Shown one piece after another: positions 16,766 to 25,652 of a stretch of DNA of 64,000 bases (positions are counted from its first letter, which is position 1; every line of letters begins with the position of its first letter). A program made the position numbers and the translations under genes. Source of the stretch: Janthinobacterium violaceinigrum (GTDB taxonomy: Bacteria > Pseudomonadota > Gammaproteobacteria > Burkholderiales > Burkholderiaceae_D); NCBI RefSeq assembly GCF_009208555.1, contig NZ_WFLI01000020.1, forward strand, positions 37,740 through 101,739, given 5' to 3'. Under the pieces are notes generated by a model. That model was not told the origin of the DNA. It did not search any database and saw only the letters and a program-made list of their open reading frames with translations.

Positions 16766-17683
16766 ATGAAAAATATGTTAATGCACTCTTTGCGCAAGCC
16801 GTTGGGCTTGCCGCGCCTGCTGATCCTGGGCTGCGGCGATGTGGGCATGCGGTTGCTGCCCTTGCTGCGCGCGCGCTTTCGCGTCTTTGCCGTCACCAGC
16901 CAGCCGGGGCGCTGCGCCCAACTGCGGGCCGCTGGCGCCGTGCCCATCGTGGCCAACCTCGACGACCGCGCCAGCCTGCAACGGCTGGCGGGGCTGGCGA
17001 CCATGGTCGTGCACCTGGCGCCGCCCCTGTCGTCGGGCGTGCTGGACCGGCGCACGCGCAATCTGGTCGCCATTTTACCCGAGCACGCCCGCATGGTGTA
17101 TGTGAGCACCAGCGGCGTATATGGTGATTGCGCTGGCGCCTGGGTCGATGAGACGCGGCCGGTGGCGCCGGCGAATGCGCGCGCGCGCCGCCGCGTCGAC
17201 GCCGAACAGGTCTTGCGGGGCTGGGGCGCGCGCCGCGGCGCCAGCGTGGCCATCCTGCGCGTGCCCGGCATCTATGCGGATGACCGCCTGCCATTGAAAC
17301 GCCTGCGCGAAGGCACGCCGGCCCTGGCTGCGGGCGACGATGTGTATACCAACCATATCCATGCCGATGACCTGGCCCGCATCATCGAGCGGGCCTTGTG
17401 GCGGGGCAAGCCGGGACGCGTGTATCACGCCAGCGATGACAGCGAGCTCAAAATGGCAGAGTACTTCGATGCCGTGGCCGATACCTTCGGCTTGCCGCGT
17501 CCGCCGCGCCTGCCGCGTGCCCAGCTGCAGCAAGTGGTCACGCCGATGCTGCTGTCGTTCATGTCCGAATCGCGCCGCCTGCACAATACGCGCATCAAGC
17601 GCGAGCTGGGCGTGCGCCTGCGCTACGCGCGCGTGGCCGATGCCTTGCGGCCGCTGGCCGCCGGCGGGGCCCGCATCGGGTAA
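16766..17683 (+). CDS. NAD-dependent epimerase/dehydratase-like (extended SDR) protein
   Basis: This 305-residue product has the nucleotide-binding start LLILGCGDVGMRLLPLL and a YVSTSGVYGD segment with catalytic-type Ser/Tyr. ILRVPGIYADDRLP, VYTNHIHADDLAR and a GRVYHASDD segment follow. These features place it in the extended SDR/YeeZ-like group. Candidate starts are ATG at 16766, 16775 and 16781. The frame runs much further upstream, but that part overlaps the divergent reductase. Only 12 bp separate it from that divergent start, so promoters must overlap coding sequence. Confidence 0.85.
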   Translation: MKNMLMHSLRKPLGLPRLLILGCGDVGMRLLPLLRARFRVFAVTSQPGRCAQLRAAGAVPIVANLDDRASLQRLAGLATMVVHLAPPLSSGVLDRRTRNLVAILPEHARMVYVSTSGVYGDCAGAWVDETRPVAPANARARRRVDAEQVLRGWGARRGASVAILRVPGIYADDRLPLKRLREGTPALAAGDDVYTNHIHADDLARIIERALWRGKPGRVYHASDDSELKMAEYFDAVADTFGLPRPPRLPRAQLQQVVTPMLLSFMSESRRLHNTRIKRELGVRLRYARVADALRPLAAGGARIG

Positions 17684-17767
17684 AATGGCCGGTTATCTGC
17701 GCACTTTTCCTGGGCCGGCGCGCAGCGCGTCGTTCCGGCGGTGCGCCATTCACTTAAGGAATACAGC

Positions 17768-18028
17768 ATGACCACCCTCACTTACGAAGAATACCTGGAC
17801 GAGGTCACCACCGTCCTGACGGAACTGTATGACCTCGATGACGACGCCGCCATCAAGCTGGTCGTGGCAGCGCAGGACGCCGAATTTTTTGTCCCGCACG
17901 ATGCGCATGAGGAAATGCGTACCGTCGAGCAAGCCAAGAAAGATGCGGTCACCCTGTTCGAGCGCAAGCAGAATCGCCAGCAAACGCAGGAAAAGCAGCA
18001 ACAGCGCGTGCGCCAGCAAAAGAAATAA
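17768..18028 (+). CDS. Small uncharacterised protein (86 aa)
   Basis: The ATG at 17768 follows AAGGA. The N-terminal half (YEEYLDEVTTVLTELYDLDDDAAIKLVVAAQDAEFF) is acidic and helical. The C-terminal 25 residues are Gln/Lys/Arg-rich (KQQQRVRQQKK), giving strong charge asymmetry. There is no signal peptide and no recognised family. It is located 84 bp after the epimerase-like gene on the same strand and is possibly co-transcribed. Confidence 0.7.
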   Translation: MTTLTYEEYLDEVTTVLTELYDLDDDAAIKLVVAAQDAEFFVPHDAHEEMRTVEQAKKDAVTLFERKQNRQQTQEKQQQRVRQQKK

Positions 18029-18222
18029 GGAAGGGCCGCCGCGGCCGCCAGGCCGTGGGGCAGGATGGGCTTCGGCGCAACGTCGGGGCCTTGCCATTTG
18101 ATGCAGCGCAAACGTGTCATGGCGAGCTGGCGATATGGTGAGCAATGTCGTCACGCGTCTTGGCTATTTGTGGCGGGCTCTACAATTAGCGCGACGTTGT
18201 TTTCCGTCAGCAGGAGCGAGCC

Positions 18223-18492
18223 ATGCGAGCTATGAGTCACCCCAGCAAGGAACAGGTGCGCGCCTATATGCGCCGCCGTGAGCGTGCGTTGCAGCCACCG
18301 CCGCCACCCGATGAAATTCGCCGGCAACTGGCCTGGTGCCGCGTGGACGCCTTCCCGAGCGCCAGTCTGCGGGCCACCCCGGCCGGCGTGGCCGTCCAGG
18401 GCTGGCACTTGTCAGCGGAAATGGCACGCCTGAGCGCGCTCATGGCGATTGCCTGGTTCATGCGTAGCGGCGTTCCTCATTGTAAAAATTGA
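18223..18492 (+). CDS. Small uncharacterised protein (89 aa)
   Basis: The ATG at 18223 follows GCAGGAG. The N-terminal 45 residues (HPSKEQVRAYMRRRERALQPPPPPDEIRRQL) are basic with a five-proline run. They resemble short hypothetical proteins common in Oxalobacteraceae. The C-terminus (MARLSALMAIAWFMRSG) is moderately hydrophobic. The function is unknown. A second ATG at 18232 (MSHPSKE) is possible. Confidence 0.6.
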   Translation: MRAMSHPSKEQVRAYMRRRERALQPPPPPDEIRRQLAWCRVDAFPSASLRATPAGVAVQGWHLSAEMARLSALMAIAWFMRSGVPHCKN

Positions 18493-18733
18493 TGACTTGC
18501 AGCAAATTTTTCCGATTTGAGTTATCCTCTAGCACATTCCAAGTGCGTCAATTCTCTTCAATTATCACAATTTTGCTTTAAGTTACGCAAAAATCAACAA
18601 TAGCGTGTATTATATTGTTTGCGGCGTAAATGCCGCATAAGTGATGGCGCTTTTTAGTGTGTTTACCCTGAATTATTGCAGAAGAGACATTTGGTTTCTT
18701 TTTGCACTAATACAACAAGTCGGATTTTTGATC

Positions 18734-18973
18734 ATGTCTCTCAAACAAATTACCTCTTTGCCTACCTACAACCCGAATCGCGTCCTCGATGCGATCATCG
18801 ACAAGCTGCAACTGAAAAACGATGCCGCCCTGTCGCGAGCTCTGGAAGTGGCGCCACCTGTTATCAGCAAGATTCGTCACAATACCTTGCCGATCGGCGC
18901 CACGATCCTCATCCGCATGCATGAAATCAGCGATTTCAGCATTCGTGAACTGCGCGAACTGATGGCTGCCTAA
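18734..18973 (+). CDS. Small HTH-like protein (79 aa)
   Basis: The start is chosen as ATG at 18734 (MSLKQITSLPTYNPNRVLD). The extension to 18641 is AT-rich and unlike the gene. The core NDAALSRALEVAPPVISKIRHNTLPIGATILIRMHEISDFSIRELRELM reads as a Cro/C1-type helix-turn-helix without a sensor domain. It may be a DNA-binding regulator, but the target is unknown. The 240 bp upstream (18493-18733) are clearly more AT-rich than the surroundings and contain several TATAAT-like stretches. That suggests a regulatory or acquired segment. Confidence 0.65.
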   Translation: MSLKQITSLPTYNPNRVLDAIIDKLQLKNDAALSRALEVAPPVISKIRHNTLPIGATILIRMHEISDFSIRELRELMAA

Positions 18974-18983
18974 GAGCGCCTGA

Positions 18984-19011
18984 CAGACGGCAAACTGAGA
19001 GGTGCCGTCTG
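18984..19011. terminator. Hairpin between convergent genes
   Basis: CAGACGGCA/TGCCGTCTG form a 9-bp stem (18984-18992, 19003-19011) with a ten-base loop. A second small GCCGC/GCGGC hairpin follows, and then a loosely T-rich stretch. It lies between the HTH gene and the convergent repeat-tailed gene, so it is a plausible but not classical bidirectional terminator. Confidence 0.4.
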
Positions 19012-19054
19012 GGTAAGTCAAGCTTGCCGCGTGCGGCAGCCACCTTTGTTTTCT

Positions 19055-19768
19055 CTATTGCGGGTCGGGGTTCAGCACCGGACGATCGATATAGAAACGC
19101 CCCATCTCCAGGCCAGTCGTGGACGACTTGACCACTGCGGCGGTCAGCGTGGCGGGTGCGCTGGAAAATGCGGTGCTGGCAGCACCGGTCGCGCGGCCCG
19201 AATACGCCGTCGCCTGTACCGCTGCGCTGGAAAACGCCGTCTGCACGGCCCGGCCCGAGTATGCCGTCGCCTGTACCGCCGCACTGGAAAATGCTGTTTG
19301 TACAGCCCGTCCTGAATACGCGGCTTGCACGGCCCGTCCCGAATAGGCTGCCTGCACGGCGCGGCCCGAATACGCGGTTTCTGCGCGGATATAATCTTCC
19401 CCGAACGTTTGCTCGTACAGCTGCTTCATGCGCTCGCCCACGCGGTGATGCGCCGCTTCGTCATCCTCGCCGCGCAAGCCGATGTACGGGAAGTGATGCA
19501 GGAAGTAACCGAAGACCTGTTCGCAGTCGGCCGCATATTTCAGGGTGTCGAGGATGTGGTAGTGCCAGAAGGTATCGACGTCCATCAGCGGCGCCGTTTC
19601 TTCTTCCGGAAACTGTTTCATCAGGATCAGGAAGCGCCGGTATTCGAACTCCACCGCATTGGCCTTCTCCAGGCTCCATCCTTCGCCGGATTCCCGGTGC
19701 ATCAGCTTGACCTTGATCGCGTCCAAATTCAAATCGGCAATTGCCTTGAAACTGTCGTTGGTATCCAT
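19055..19768 (-). CDS. GRDP-like protein with alternating AYSGR/AFSSA repeat tail
   Basis: Of the 237 residues, 1-130 resemble the glycine-rich domain-containing-protein-like family (PF07173 type), with the hallmark VDTFWHYHILDT (64-75) and a following Cys and Tyr-rich segment (ADCEQVFGYFLHH). Residues about 131-213 are a low-complexity tail of AYSGRAVQ units alternating with AFSSAAVQA units. A unique end follows (GRFYIDRPVLNPDPQ). There is no signal peptide or membrane segment. In plants the domain is linked to stress and RNA binding; in bacteria it has no defined role. The tail looks like either a structural repeat or a precursor-like region. The gene stands alone. Confidence 0.75.
   Translation of the reverse strand: MDTNDSFKAIADLNLDAIKVKLMHRESGEGWSLEKANAVEFEYRRFLILMKQFPEEETAPLMDVDTFWHYHILDTLKYAADCEQVFGYFLHHFPYIGLRGEDDEAAHHRVGERMKQLYEQTFGEDYIRAETAYSGRAVQAAYSGRAVQAAYSGRAVQTAFSSAAVQATAYSGRAVQTAFSSAAVQATAYSGRATGAASTAFSSAPATLTAAVVKSSTTGLEMGRFYIDRPVLNPDPQ
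19130..19378 (-). repeat. Coding tandem repeat (AYSGRAVQ / AFSSAAVQ units)
   Basis: This is about 250 bases of degenerate 24-30-bp repeats within the GRDP-like gene. They encode five AYSGR units and three AFSSA units in partly alternating order. The unit copies are close enough at the DNA level to suggest recent duplication, and copy number is likely variable. Confidence 0.8.
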
Positions 19769-19963
19769 GGGTGTCCTTTAGTCGTGGGTATCGTAAAAGC
19801 GCTGCGTGGGGGAAAAACGGTGAAAAAATGGCTGGCTGGTGGCGAGAACTCCTGGCAGGTGGAAGGGCGCCTGGATGGTGACTGTCAGGCTAATTGTTCT
19901 ACATCAATATTGCATCTAATCACAAAATACGCAAGCTGAGCTTGTTTCAAGCGGGCGTCTCCG

Positions 19964-21823
19964 TCAGGCGCTGGCCCTGCTTTCCTCCTGGTAGGGAAAT
20001 GCGGTGGCGTCCGCGCCCAGCGGCACGCTGACGTGCACGCTCATGCCGGCGCCGGGGCTGCTTTCGATGTGGAAAGTACCGCCCAGCAACTTGATGCGCT
20101 CTTCGATGCCCACCAGGCCAAACGAGCCCAGTTTGTTGCGTCCGTCGATGGCCGCGCCCACGCCGTTGTCGCTGACGCTCATCGACACCGTATCGCGGCA
20201 CTTTTCCAGCTTGACTTGCACGCGGCTGGCATTGGCATGCTGGGAAATATTGCTCAGCGATTCCTGCAGGATGCGGAACAGGGCCGTGGCGCACTGGTCG
20301 CTGAGGCAAATGTCGTCATGGCTTTCGCTCACTTCGCAGGCGATGCCCGTGCGCAGGCGAAACTGCGCCACCTGCCATTCGACGGCCGCATTCACGCCCA
20401 GGTCCAGCACGGTCGGGCGCAAGTCGTTGATGATCTGCCGCACGCTCTTGATGGTGGCGTCGATCTGTTCCAGGGTCGAGCGGGCGCGGGCGTTCAGGCG
20501 CGGGTGGCGGCGCTGCGTGCGCGAAGCCAGCATGTCGGCGTCGATGCGCAGCACGAGCAGGTTCTGTCCCAGGTCGTCGTGGATTTCGCGCGCGATGCGC
20601 TTGCGTTCCTCTTCCTTGATCTGGTCGGCATGGGCCGCCAGGCGGCGCAGTTTCTGGTGAGATAGTTGCAGGCGGATCTGGCTGGCGCGCAATTCTTCCG
20701 TCATGCCCGTGGCCATCTGGATGGCGCGCCGGCGCGACGACGCCAGGGTATGGAACAGCATATACAGCAGCATGGTGCTGGCAAAGCCCGTCAGCAGGGC
20801 CAGCCACGGCAGGAAGGCGTCGAAGCGCGTGTACAGGTCGCTCTTGCGCACGCTGAACAGCGCTTGCCACATGCGGCCATTGTGCTCGATCAGCATCGTA
20901 CTGCTCAGGTAGCGCCCTGAGTTGCCGGGCAGCCACCATGGCGCATGCATGCCCGCCGTCGTGCTGTCGAAGATGGGACGCATGTCGTGCGGCAAGTCCA
21001 GGGGCGCGCGCGCCTGCGGGCCGATATCGAACAGGGTCAGGCGGACATTGCGTACCGGCATGTCGGCCAGCGCGCTGCGCATCATCGTCACCAGGTCGTA
21101 GCCGATGCCGACGGAACCCCGGTAAGCTGCGCGCCTTTGTTCCACCGTGCCGGTGGGCATGCCGTAGCGGTACACGGGCAGGCGCATGGCCATGCCCGTC
21201 AGCTGCGGCCGGCCTTCCATGGGCACGGGCACGCCGGAATTGCTGATCTGCCCCGAATCGCGCGACTGCGCCAGCGCTTCGGCGATCAGGGGGCGCGAGG
21301 CGATGTCGTAGCCAAACTTTTCCGGGGCGCTGGCAATCGGTTCGATGTACACGAGCACGGAATAACGGTCGCGCGGGGCGGGCGGATCGATGGCAAACGG
21401 GGGGTAGCCGTCGCTCCCGGGCGGATAGTCGTGCTGCATGGCCTTTTCGAAGGCGGCGCGCTGCGCACCGTCGAGTTCCTGGGTGTAATTGAGATTCATC
21501 ACGCCCGGGTAGTTCTGTTGCAAGGCCATGTTTGCCACGTAGCGGTGGAATTGCTCGCGGCTCACGTGTTCGTTGGCGTGGAACAGGCTGGCCGTGCCGC
21601 GCAGCAGGTTGGCATACGACTTGACGCGCGATTCGATGTTTTTCTGCGTATTGCGGGCCAGATTGTTGAACAGGTCGCTGGCATCGCTTTCGATCGACAG
21701 CGAGGCTGCCACGTAGAACAGCAGGCCCGCCATCACCGACATCACGAAGCCAAGCAGCCAGAGCGGTCTTTTTTCCGCAGATAAAGGGTGTTCGCCGGCA
21801 GTAGAAGACATCGCCATCCGCAT
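19964..21823 (-). CDS. CHASE-domain sensor histidine kinase (NarX/DegS type), orphan
   Basis: This protein has 619 residues. The first membrane helix is at about 21-45. A periplasmic CHASE domain follows (about 70-300; PGVMNLNYTQ, DRYSVLVYIEPI), and a second helix lies at about 340-362. The HisKA_3 segment has AREIHDDLGQN with phosphoacceptor H415. The HATPase_c domain carries DNGVGAA and GSFGLVGIEERIKLLGG. CHASE domains sense small extracellular ligands. Kinases of this class normally pair with LuxR-type response regulators, but none is adjacent. Starts at 21823, 21817 and 21811 are all possible. Confidence 0.92.
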   Translation of the reverse strand: MRMAMSSTAGEHPLSAEKRPLWLLGFVMSVMAGLLFYVAASLSIESDASDLFNNLARNTQKNIESRVKSYANLLRGTASLFHANEHVSREQFHRYVANMALQQNYPGVMNLNYTQELDGAQRAAFEKAMQHDYPPGSDGYPPFAIDPPAPRDRYSVLVYIEPIASAPEKFGYDIASRPLIAEALAQSRDSGQISNSGVPVPMEGRPQLTGMAMRLPVYRYGMPTGTVEQRRAAYRGSVGIGYDLVTMMRSALADMPVRNVRLTLFDIGPQARAPLDLPHDMRPIFDSTTAGMHAPWWLPGNSGRYLSSTMLIEHNGRMWQALFSVRKSDLYTRFDAFLPWLALLTGFASTMLLYMLFHTLASSRRRAIQMATGMTEELRASQIRLQLSHQKLRRLAAHADQIKEEERKRIAREIHDDLGQNLLVLRIDADMLASRTQRRHPRLNARARSTLEQIDATIKSVRQIINDLRPTVLDLGVNAAVEWQVAQFRLRTGIACEVSESHDDICLSDQCATALFRILQESLSNISQHANASRVQVKLEKCRDTVSMSVSDNGVGAAIDGRNKLGSFGLVGIEERIKLLGGTFHIESSPGAGMSVHVSVPLGADATAFPYQEESRASA

Positions 21824-21970
21824 CAGGAAAAGGAATCGGGTGCCGCCTGGGTGGCGGTGGCTAGGCTGGGTTGTACAAGCACTATCGGAATTGCAAATTG
21901 CTCAATAGCTGCCTAATATACAAAACTATCGTGAATATAGTCAACAGGCAATATTTCTCCATGAAACGAA

Positions 21971-21994
21971 AAAAAACCGCCGCAGCGGTTTTTT
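21971..21994. terminator. Bidirectional intrinsic terminator after glnS
   Basis: The stem AACCGC/GCGGTT (21975-21980, 21985-21990) is flanked by an A-run on one side and a T-run on the other. It can terminate transcription on either strand and lies 19 bases past the glnS stop. Confidence 0.75.
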
Positions 21995-22012
21995 GTGTGT
22001 GCCGTCCAGCCC

Positions 22013-23779
22013 TTATTTCGCGGGCTGCCAGCTGTCTTTCAGGGTGACGATGCGGTTGAAGATGGGCTTGCCCGGCTGGCTGTCCACGCGGTCGGCCGCG
22101 AAGTAGCCGTGGCGCTCGAACTGGAAGCGCTGTTCCGGCTGGGCCAGTTCCGCGCCCGGTTCCAGCCACGCTTGCACGACTTCCTTGGCCAGCGGGTTCA
22201 GGGCCAGCTTGAAGTCCTTGCCGCCCGCGTCAGGCTGCGGGTCCGTGAACAGGCGGTCGTACAGGCGCACTTCGGCGGGAATGGCCGTCGCCGCGCTTAC
22301 CCAGTGCATATTGCCCTTGACCTTGTAGTTGGCGCTGCCTTCCGTGCCCGACTTGCTGTCCGGGAAATAGGTGCAATGCACGGCGATGACCTTGCCGTTA
22401 TCATCCTTGTCAAAGCCCGTGCACTCGATCACGTAGCCGTAGCGCAAGCGCACCTTGCTGCCCGGCTTGTCGTCGATGGGCGGATACAGGCGGAAGTAAC
22501 CCTTGTTCGGCACTTCCATGAAGTCGTCTTCCTCGATCCACAGCTCGCGCGAGATGGGGAAGGTGCGCAAGCCACGCTCCGGGAAGTGCGGGTGCACGGG
22601 CGCCGTGCATTCCACGCTCTCGTTTTCAGGGAAATTGTCGATGATCAATTTCAACGGACGCAGCACGGCCACGGTGCGCGGCGCCTTCGGGTCCAGGTCT
22701 TCGCGCAAACAGCCTTCGAGCACGCTGTAGTCGATCCAGCCGTCGGACTTGGTCACGCCCGTGCGTTCGCACATCAATTGAATCGCTTCCGGCGTGTAGC
22801 CGCGGCGGCGCATACCCACCAGGGTCGGCATGCGGGGATCGTCCCAGCCGTCGACGATTTTTTCTTCCACCAGCTGGCGCAGCTTGCGCTTGCTGGTGAC
22901 GATATAGGTCAGGTTCAGGCGCGAGAATTCGAACTGGTGCGGCACCGGTTGCTGGAAGAAGCCGCCGGCCGACAGGGTTTCCAGCAGCCAGTCGTAGAAC
23001 GGGCGGTGGTCCTGGAATTCCAGCGTGCAGATCGAATGCGTGATGTTTTCCAGCGCGTCCGAAATCGGGTGCGTGTAGTCGTACATCGGATAGATGCACC
23101 AGGCATCGCCCGTGCGGTGATGGTGCGCATGGCGGATGCGGTAGATGGCCGGGTCGCGCAAGTTCATGTTCGGCGAACTCATGGCATCTTCGCTCATCTT
23201 CGCGCGCAGGATGTGCTCGCCATCCTTGAACTGGCCCGCCTTCATGGCGCGGAACAGGGCCAGCGATTCGTCGCGCGGACGGTCGCGGAACGGCGAATTC
23301 TTGCCGGCCTGGCCGAAATTGCCCCGGTTGGCGGCCATGTCTTCGGCGCTCTGGCTGTCCACATAGGCAAAGCCGGCCGTGATCAGGTACTCGGCCATCG
23401 CGTACAGCTGGTCGAAATAGTCGCTCGCGTAGTGCAGGTGGCTCTGGCCGTCGCCATTCTTCGGTTCCCAGTCAAAGCCCAGCCATTTCACGCTGTCCAT
23501 GATGGTGTCGACGTATTCCTGCTCTTCCTTCGCCGGATTGGTGTCGTCGAAGCGCAGGTTGCACTGGCCGGCGTAATCGCGCGCCAGGCCGAAGTTGACG
23601 CAGATCGACTTGGCGTGGCCCACGTGCAGGTAGCCGTTCGGCTCCGGCGGGAAACGCGTGATCACCTGGGGCAGGCCGGGACGCACGTGGGCGCCGGCAG
23701 CCAGGTCGGCTTCGATGATGTTACGCAAGAAATTGGGCGCCAGCGCTGGCGCGGCGGTATTCGGGTTATCGTTGCTCAT
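22013..23779 (-). CDS. glnS: Glutamine--tRNA ligase
   Basis: This 588-residue class I aminoacyl-tRNA synthetase charges tRNA-Gln in the cytosol. PPEPNGYLHVGHAKS holds the HIGH-type motif, and VTSKRKLRQL holds the KMSKS-equivalent. The catalytic domain, acceptor-binding insert and two C-terminal beta-barrels are all present at the usual length, with RFDDTNPAKEEQEYVD in the GlnS-specific region. The presence of glnS implies direct glutaminylation. It is monocistronic with a terminator at 21971-21994. Confidence 0.98.
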   Translation of the reverse strand: MSNDNPNTAAPALAPNFLRNIIEADLAAGAHVRPGLPQVITRFPPEPNGYLHVGHAKSICVNFGLARDYAGQCNLRFDDTNPAKEEQEYVDTIMDSVKWLGFDWEPKNGDGQSHLHYASDYFDQLYAMAEYLITAGFAYVDSQSAEDMAANRGNFGQAGKNSPFRDRPRDESLALFRAMKAGQFKDGEHILRAKMSEDAMSSPNMNLRDPAIYRIRHAHHHRTGDAWCIYPMYDYTHPISDALENITHSICTLEFQDHRPFYDWLLETLSAGGFFQQPVPHQFEFSRLNLTYIVTSKRKLRQLVEEKIVDGWDDPRMPTLVGMRRRGYTPEAIQLMCERTGVTKSDGWIDYSVLEGCLREDLDPKAPRTVAVLRPLKLIIDNFPENESVECTAPVHPHFPERGLRTFPISRELWIEEDDFMEVPNKGYFRLYPPIDDKPGSKVRLRYGYVIECTGFDKDDNGKVIAVHCTYFPDSKSGTEGSANYKVKGNMHWVSAATAIPAEVRLYDRLFTDPQPDAGGKDFKLALNPLAKEVVQAWLEPGAELAQPEQRFQFERHGYFAADRVDSQPGKPIFNRIVTLKDSWQPAK

Positions 23780-23940
23780 TGATCAATGCGGAAGAGTGAC
23801 AGTAAAAAGCATTTTACCGTACCGCAAGCGCTTTATAAGCACGTATTTGCCCCCATTTCCCAGCATGCAAGCGACGCGGACGCCGTTCTATAGGATAATT
23901 CGCCTTTAATTAGTAGAAATTCGCGCCTCCGGAGCCTCAT

Positions 23941-24234
23941 ATGGAAAATTTATATAACGTCCTCGGTGTCGCACCCAATGCCAGCGACGATGAAATCAAG
24001 AAGGTTTACCGTTCGCTGGCCATGCGCTTCCACCCCGACCGCAACCAGGCCCCCGGCGCCGAGGCGCGCTTCAAGAGCGTCACCAAGGCGTATGAAATCC
24101 TGGCCGACCCGGCCAAACGCGCCGAATACGACCAGAGCGTGAACCACCGCATCATCATCGACCCGGAAGCGGAAGCCTATGCCCTGTGGTGCGGCGTGTT
24201 CCGTTTGCACGGCACAGTATTACCTGCCGATTAA
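23941..24234 (+). CDS. Short J-domain (DnaJ-like) protein
   Basis: This 97-residue protein consists almost only of a J-domain (MENLYNVLGVAPNASDDEIKKVYRSLAMRFHPDRN). The intact HPD tripeptide that stimulates Hsp70 ATPase is present, followed by a short tail of about 30 residues. It lacks the Gly/Phe, zinc-finger and client-binding regions of DnaJ, so it is a class III J-protein that probably recruits DnaK to a specific partner. Three unrecognised same-strand genes follow within about 100 bp and may encode that partner. Confidence 0.9.
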   Translation: MENLYNVLGVAPNASDDEIKKVYRSLAMRFHPDRNQAPGAEARFKSVTKAYEILADPAKRAEYDQSVNHRIIIDPEAEAYALWCGVFRLHGTVLPAD

Positions 24235-24330
24235 ATCGATGCGGCCCGCATCTGCCGGCCAGAATTACTTGAAAAACAACAACAACGGCGCTGTTAATCC
24301 AGCGCCGCGCATCACATTGGAAAGCACAGC

Positions 24331-24843
24331 ATGAGAAGAGTACACCCTGAATTCGCGTATCAGTCGCGCGAGCTGGAAGGCCAGATCGAAGGCATCCTCG
24401 GCGACCCGCCGAACCGCAAGAACTACAAAAGCATGGTCGACGCGCTGGTTGGCGAGTACGCGAGCGGCGGCGGCATCGAAGACGTGAACATGCTGGCCTT
24501 CGCGCTGGTCGACCACATCACGTTCAGCGATCCGAAAGGCTTGCTGGCCGAAAGCGAAGACTACGAGTTCGGCGACCCGGCCCGCGTGTTTTCCATGGCC
24601 GCCTGCGCCGCGCCGGAAGCGGCCAAGATGTACGCGGCCATCGAAGAGAGCTTCCCGGACCTGGCGCGCCAGGCCATCATCACGGCTTTCCTGCACAAGA
24701 ATCCGCGCCTGTGGGACGACGACGACCAGTCGCTCGACCAGCTGGCCGCCAATGACGACGGCGACGACGAGCACGACGAAGACGAAGCCACCGACGATTT
24801 CGCCCAGATGTTCGACCAGGATGGAGATGACCATGGCAGATAA
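24331..24843 (+). CDS. Uncharacterised acidic protein, gene 1 of the J-domain-linked cassette
   Basis: This 170-residue soluble protein begins MRRVHPEFAYQSRELEGQIEGIL. Its central helical region includes ARVFSMAACAAPEAAKMYAAIEESFP. The C-terminal 35 residues are very acidic (DDGDDEHDEDEATDD). I do not recognise a family. It overlaps the next gene by 11 bp, so the two are translationally coupled. The J-domain gene lies 96 bp upstream. A 7-bp GGCGCTG/CAGCGCC hairpin in that gap could modulate read-through. Confidence 0.8.
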   Translation: MRRVHPEFAYQSRELEGQIEGILGDPPNRKNYKSMVDALVGEYASGGGIEDVNMLAFALVDHITFSDPKGLLAESEDYEFGDPARVFSMAACAAPEAAKMYAAIEESFPDLARQAIITAFLHKNPRLWDDDDQSLDQLAANDDGDDEHDEDEATDDFAQMFDQDGDDHGR

Positions 24844-25633
24844 TGACAAGCAAAATGCGGAGCAAAAAAGCAATCTTCCCGCGCTGACCAAACAGGTCAC
24901 GGAATTGGTGCTGTCCGGTTCGCTGGGCCACGCCGAGCAGGCGTTTGCCGACGCGGCCGACCAGTACGGCGACCTGGCCGTGGTGGAAGTGCTCAATGCC
25001 ATCCCGCCGCAAGTGACGGCCCTGCACCTGGCCGGCTTTGACGGCGGCAAGATGTCGCTGGCCACCTTGCTGGTGCCGCCGAAAGCCTGGGCCGACAGCC
25101 TGGCCTTCATCGCCGCTACCTGGAGCGACGACCAGATCGAGGACGATCCGGAACGCATCGCCGAAGCGCTGTTCGCGCACATCCACGGCGTGGTGTTTTC
25201 CACCGACGACGCCGAGCGCCGCCGCGAGCTGCTGCTCGAAGCGTCCGCCACCGACTGGGGCGCCACGGCGTTTGCCATCCTGTTCTCGATGGCGCCGAAG
25301 GAAATCCTCGAAGTGGCGGGCGAAATCGTCATCAAGGGTCCGTATGTGACGGGCGTGACCTCGTCCGACAACGACGTCGTGCCGCTGGCCATCGAGCTGG
25401 CGCAGGCGAATGAGGACGGCTGGGACCGCTCGCTGTTCGAGCTGTTCCCCGATTTCCGCCACAGCGCGGACCTGGCCGATGCCGAATACTCGGACGACCC
25501 AGACGAAGAGCCGACCATGTTGCAGCGTAGTACCAAGGAATTGCTGTACCGCCTGCGCAAGCAAGTGCCGAGCACGCGCAGCGCGCCACGTTCCAGCACG
25601 CGCCGCAGCCTGGGCACGGGCATTTTCTCGTGA
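24833..25633 (+). CDS. Uncharacterised protein, gene 2 of the J-domain-linked cassette
   Basis: The ATG at 24833 lies behind GGAG and overlaps the end of gene 1. The 266-residue product is helical and acidic in the middle. Segments such as LTKQVTELVLSGSLGHAEQAFADAADQYGDLAVVEVLNAI hint at a helical-repeat (TPR- or HEAT-like) fold. The C-terminal 30 residues are basic and Ser/Arg/Thr-rich (STRSAPRSSTRRSLG), a sharp charge switch that could bind nucleic acid or the acidic tail of gene 1. No family is recognised. Confidence 0.8.
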   Translation: MADNDKQNAEQKSNLPALTKQVTELVLSGSLGHAEQAFADAADQYGDLAVVEVLNAIPPQVTALHLAGFDGGKMSLATLLVPPKAWADSLAFIAATWSDDQIEDDPERIAEALFAHIHGVVFSTDDAERRRELLLEASATDWGATAFAILFSMAPKEILEVAGEIVIKGPYVTGVTSSDNDVVPLAIELAQANEDGWDRSLFELFPDFRHSADLADAEYSDDPDEEPTMLQRSTKELLYRLRKQVPSTRSAPRSSTRRSLGTGIFS

Positions 25634-25652
25634 TGAAAGCAGGGAACGACTG

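Noticed and set aside
15797..17683. Epimerase-like frame extended to 628 residues
   Set aside because: The first 323 codons are antisense to the reductase gene. The nucleotide-binding start follows 16766.
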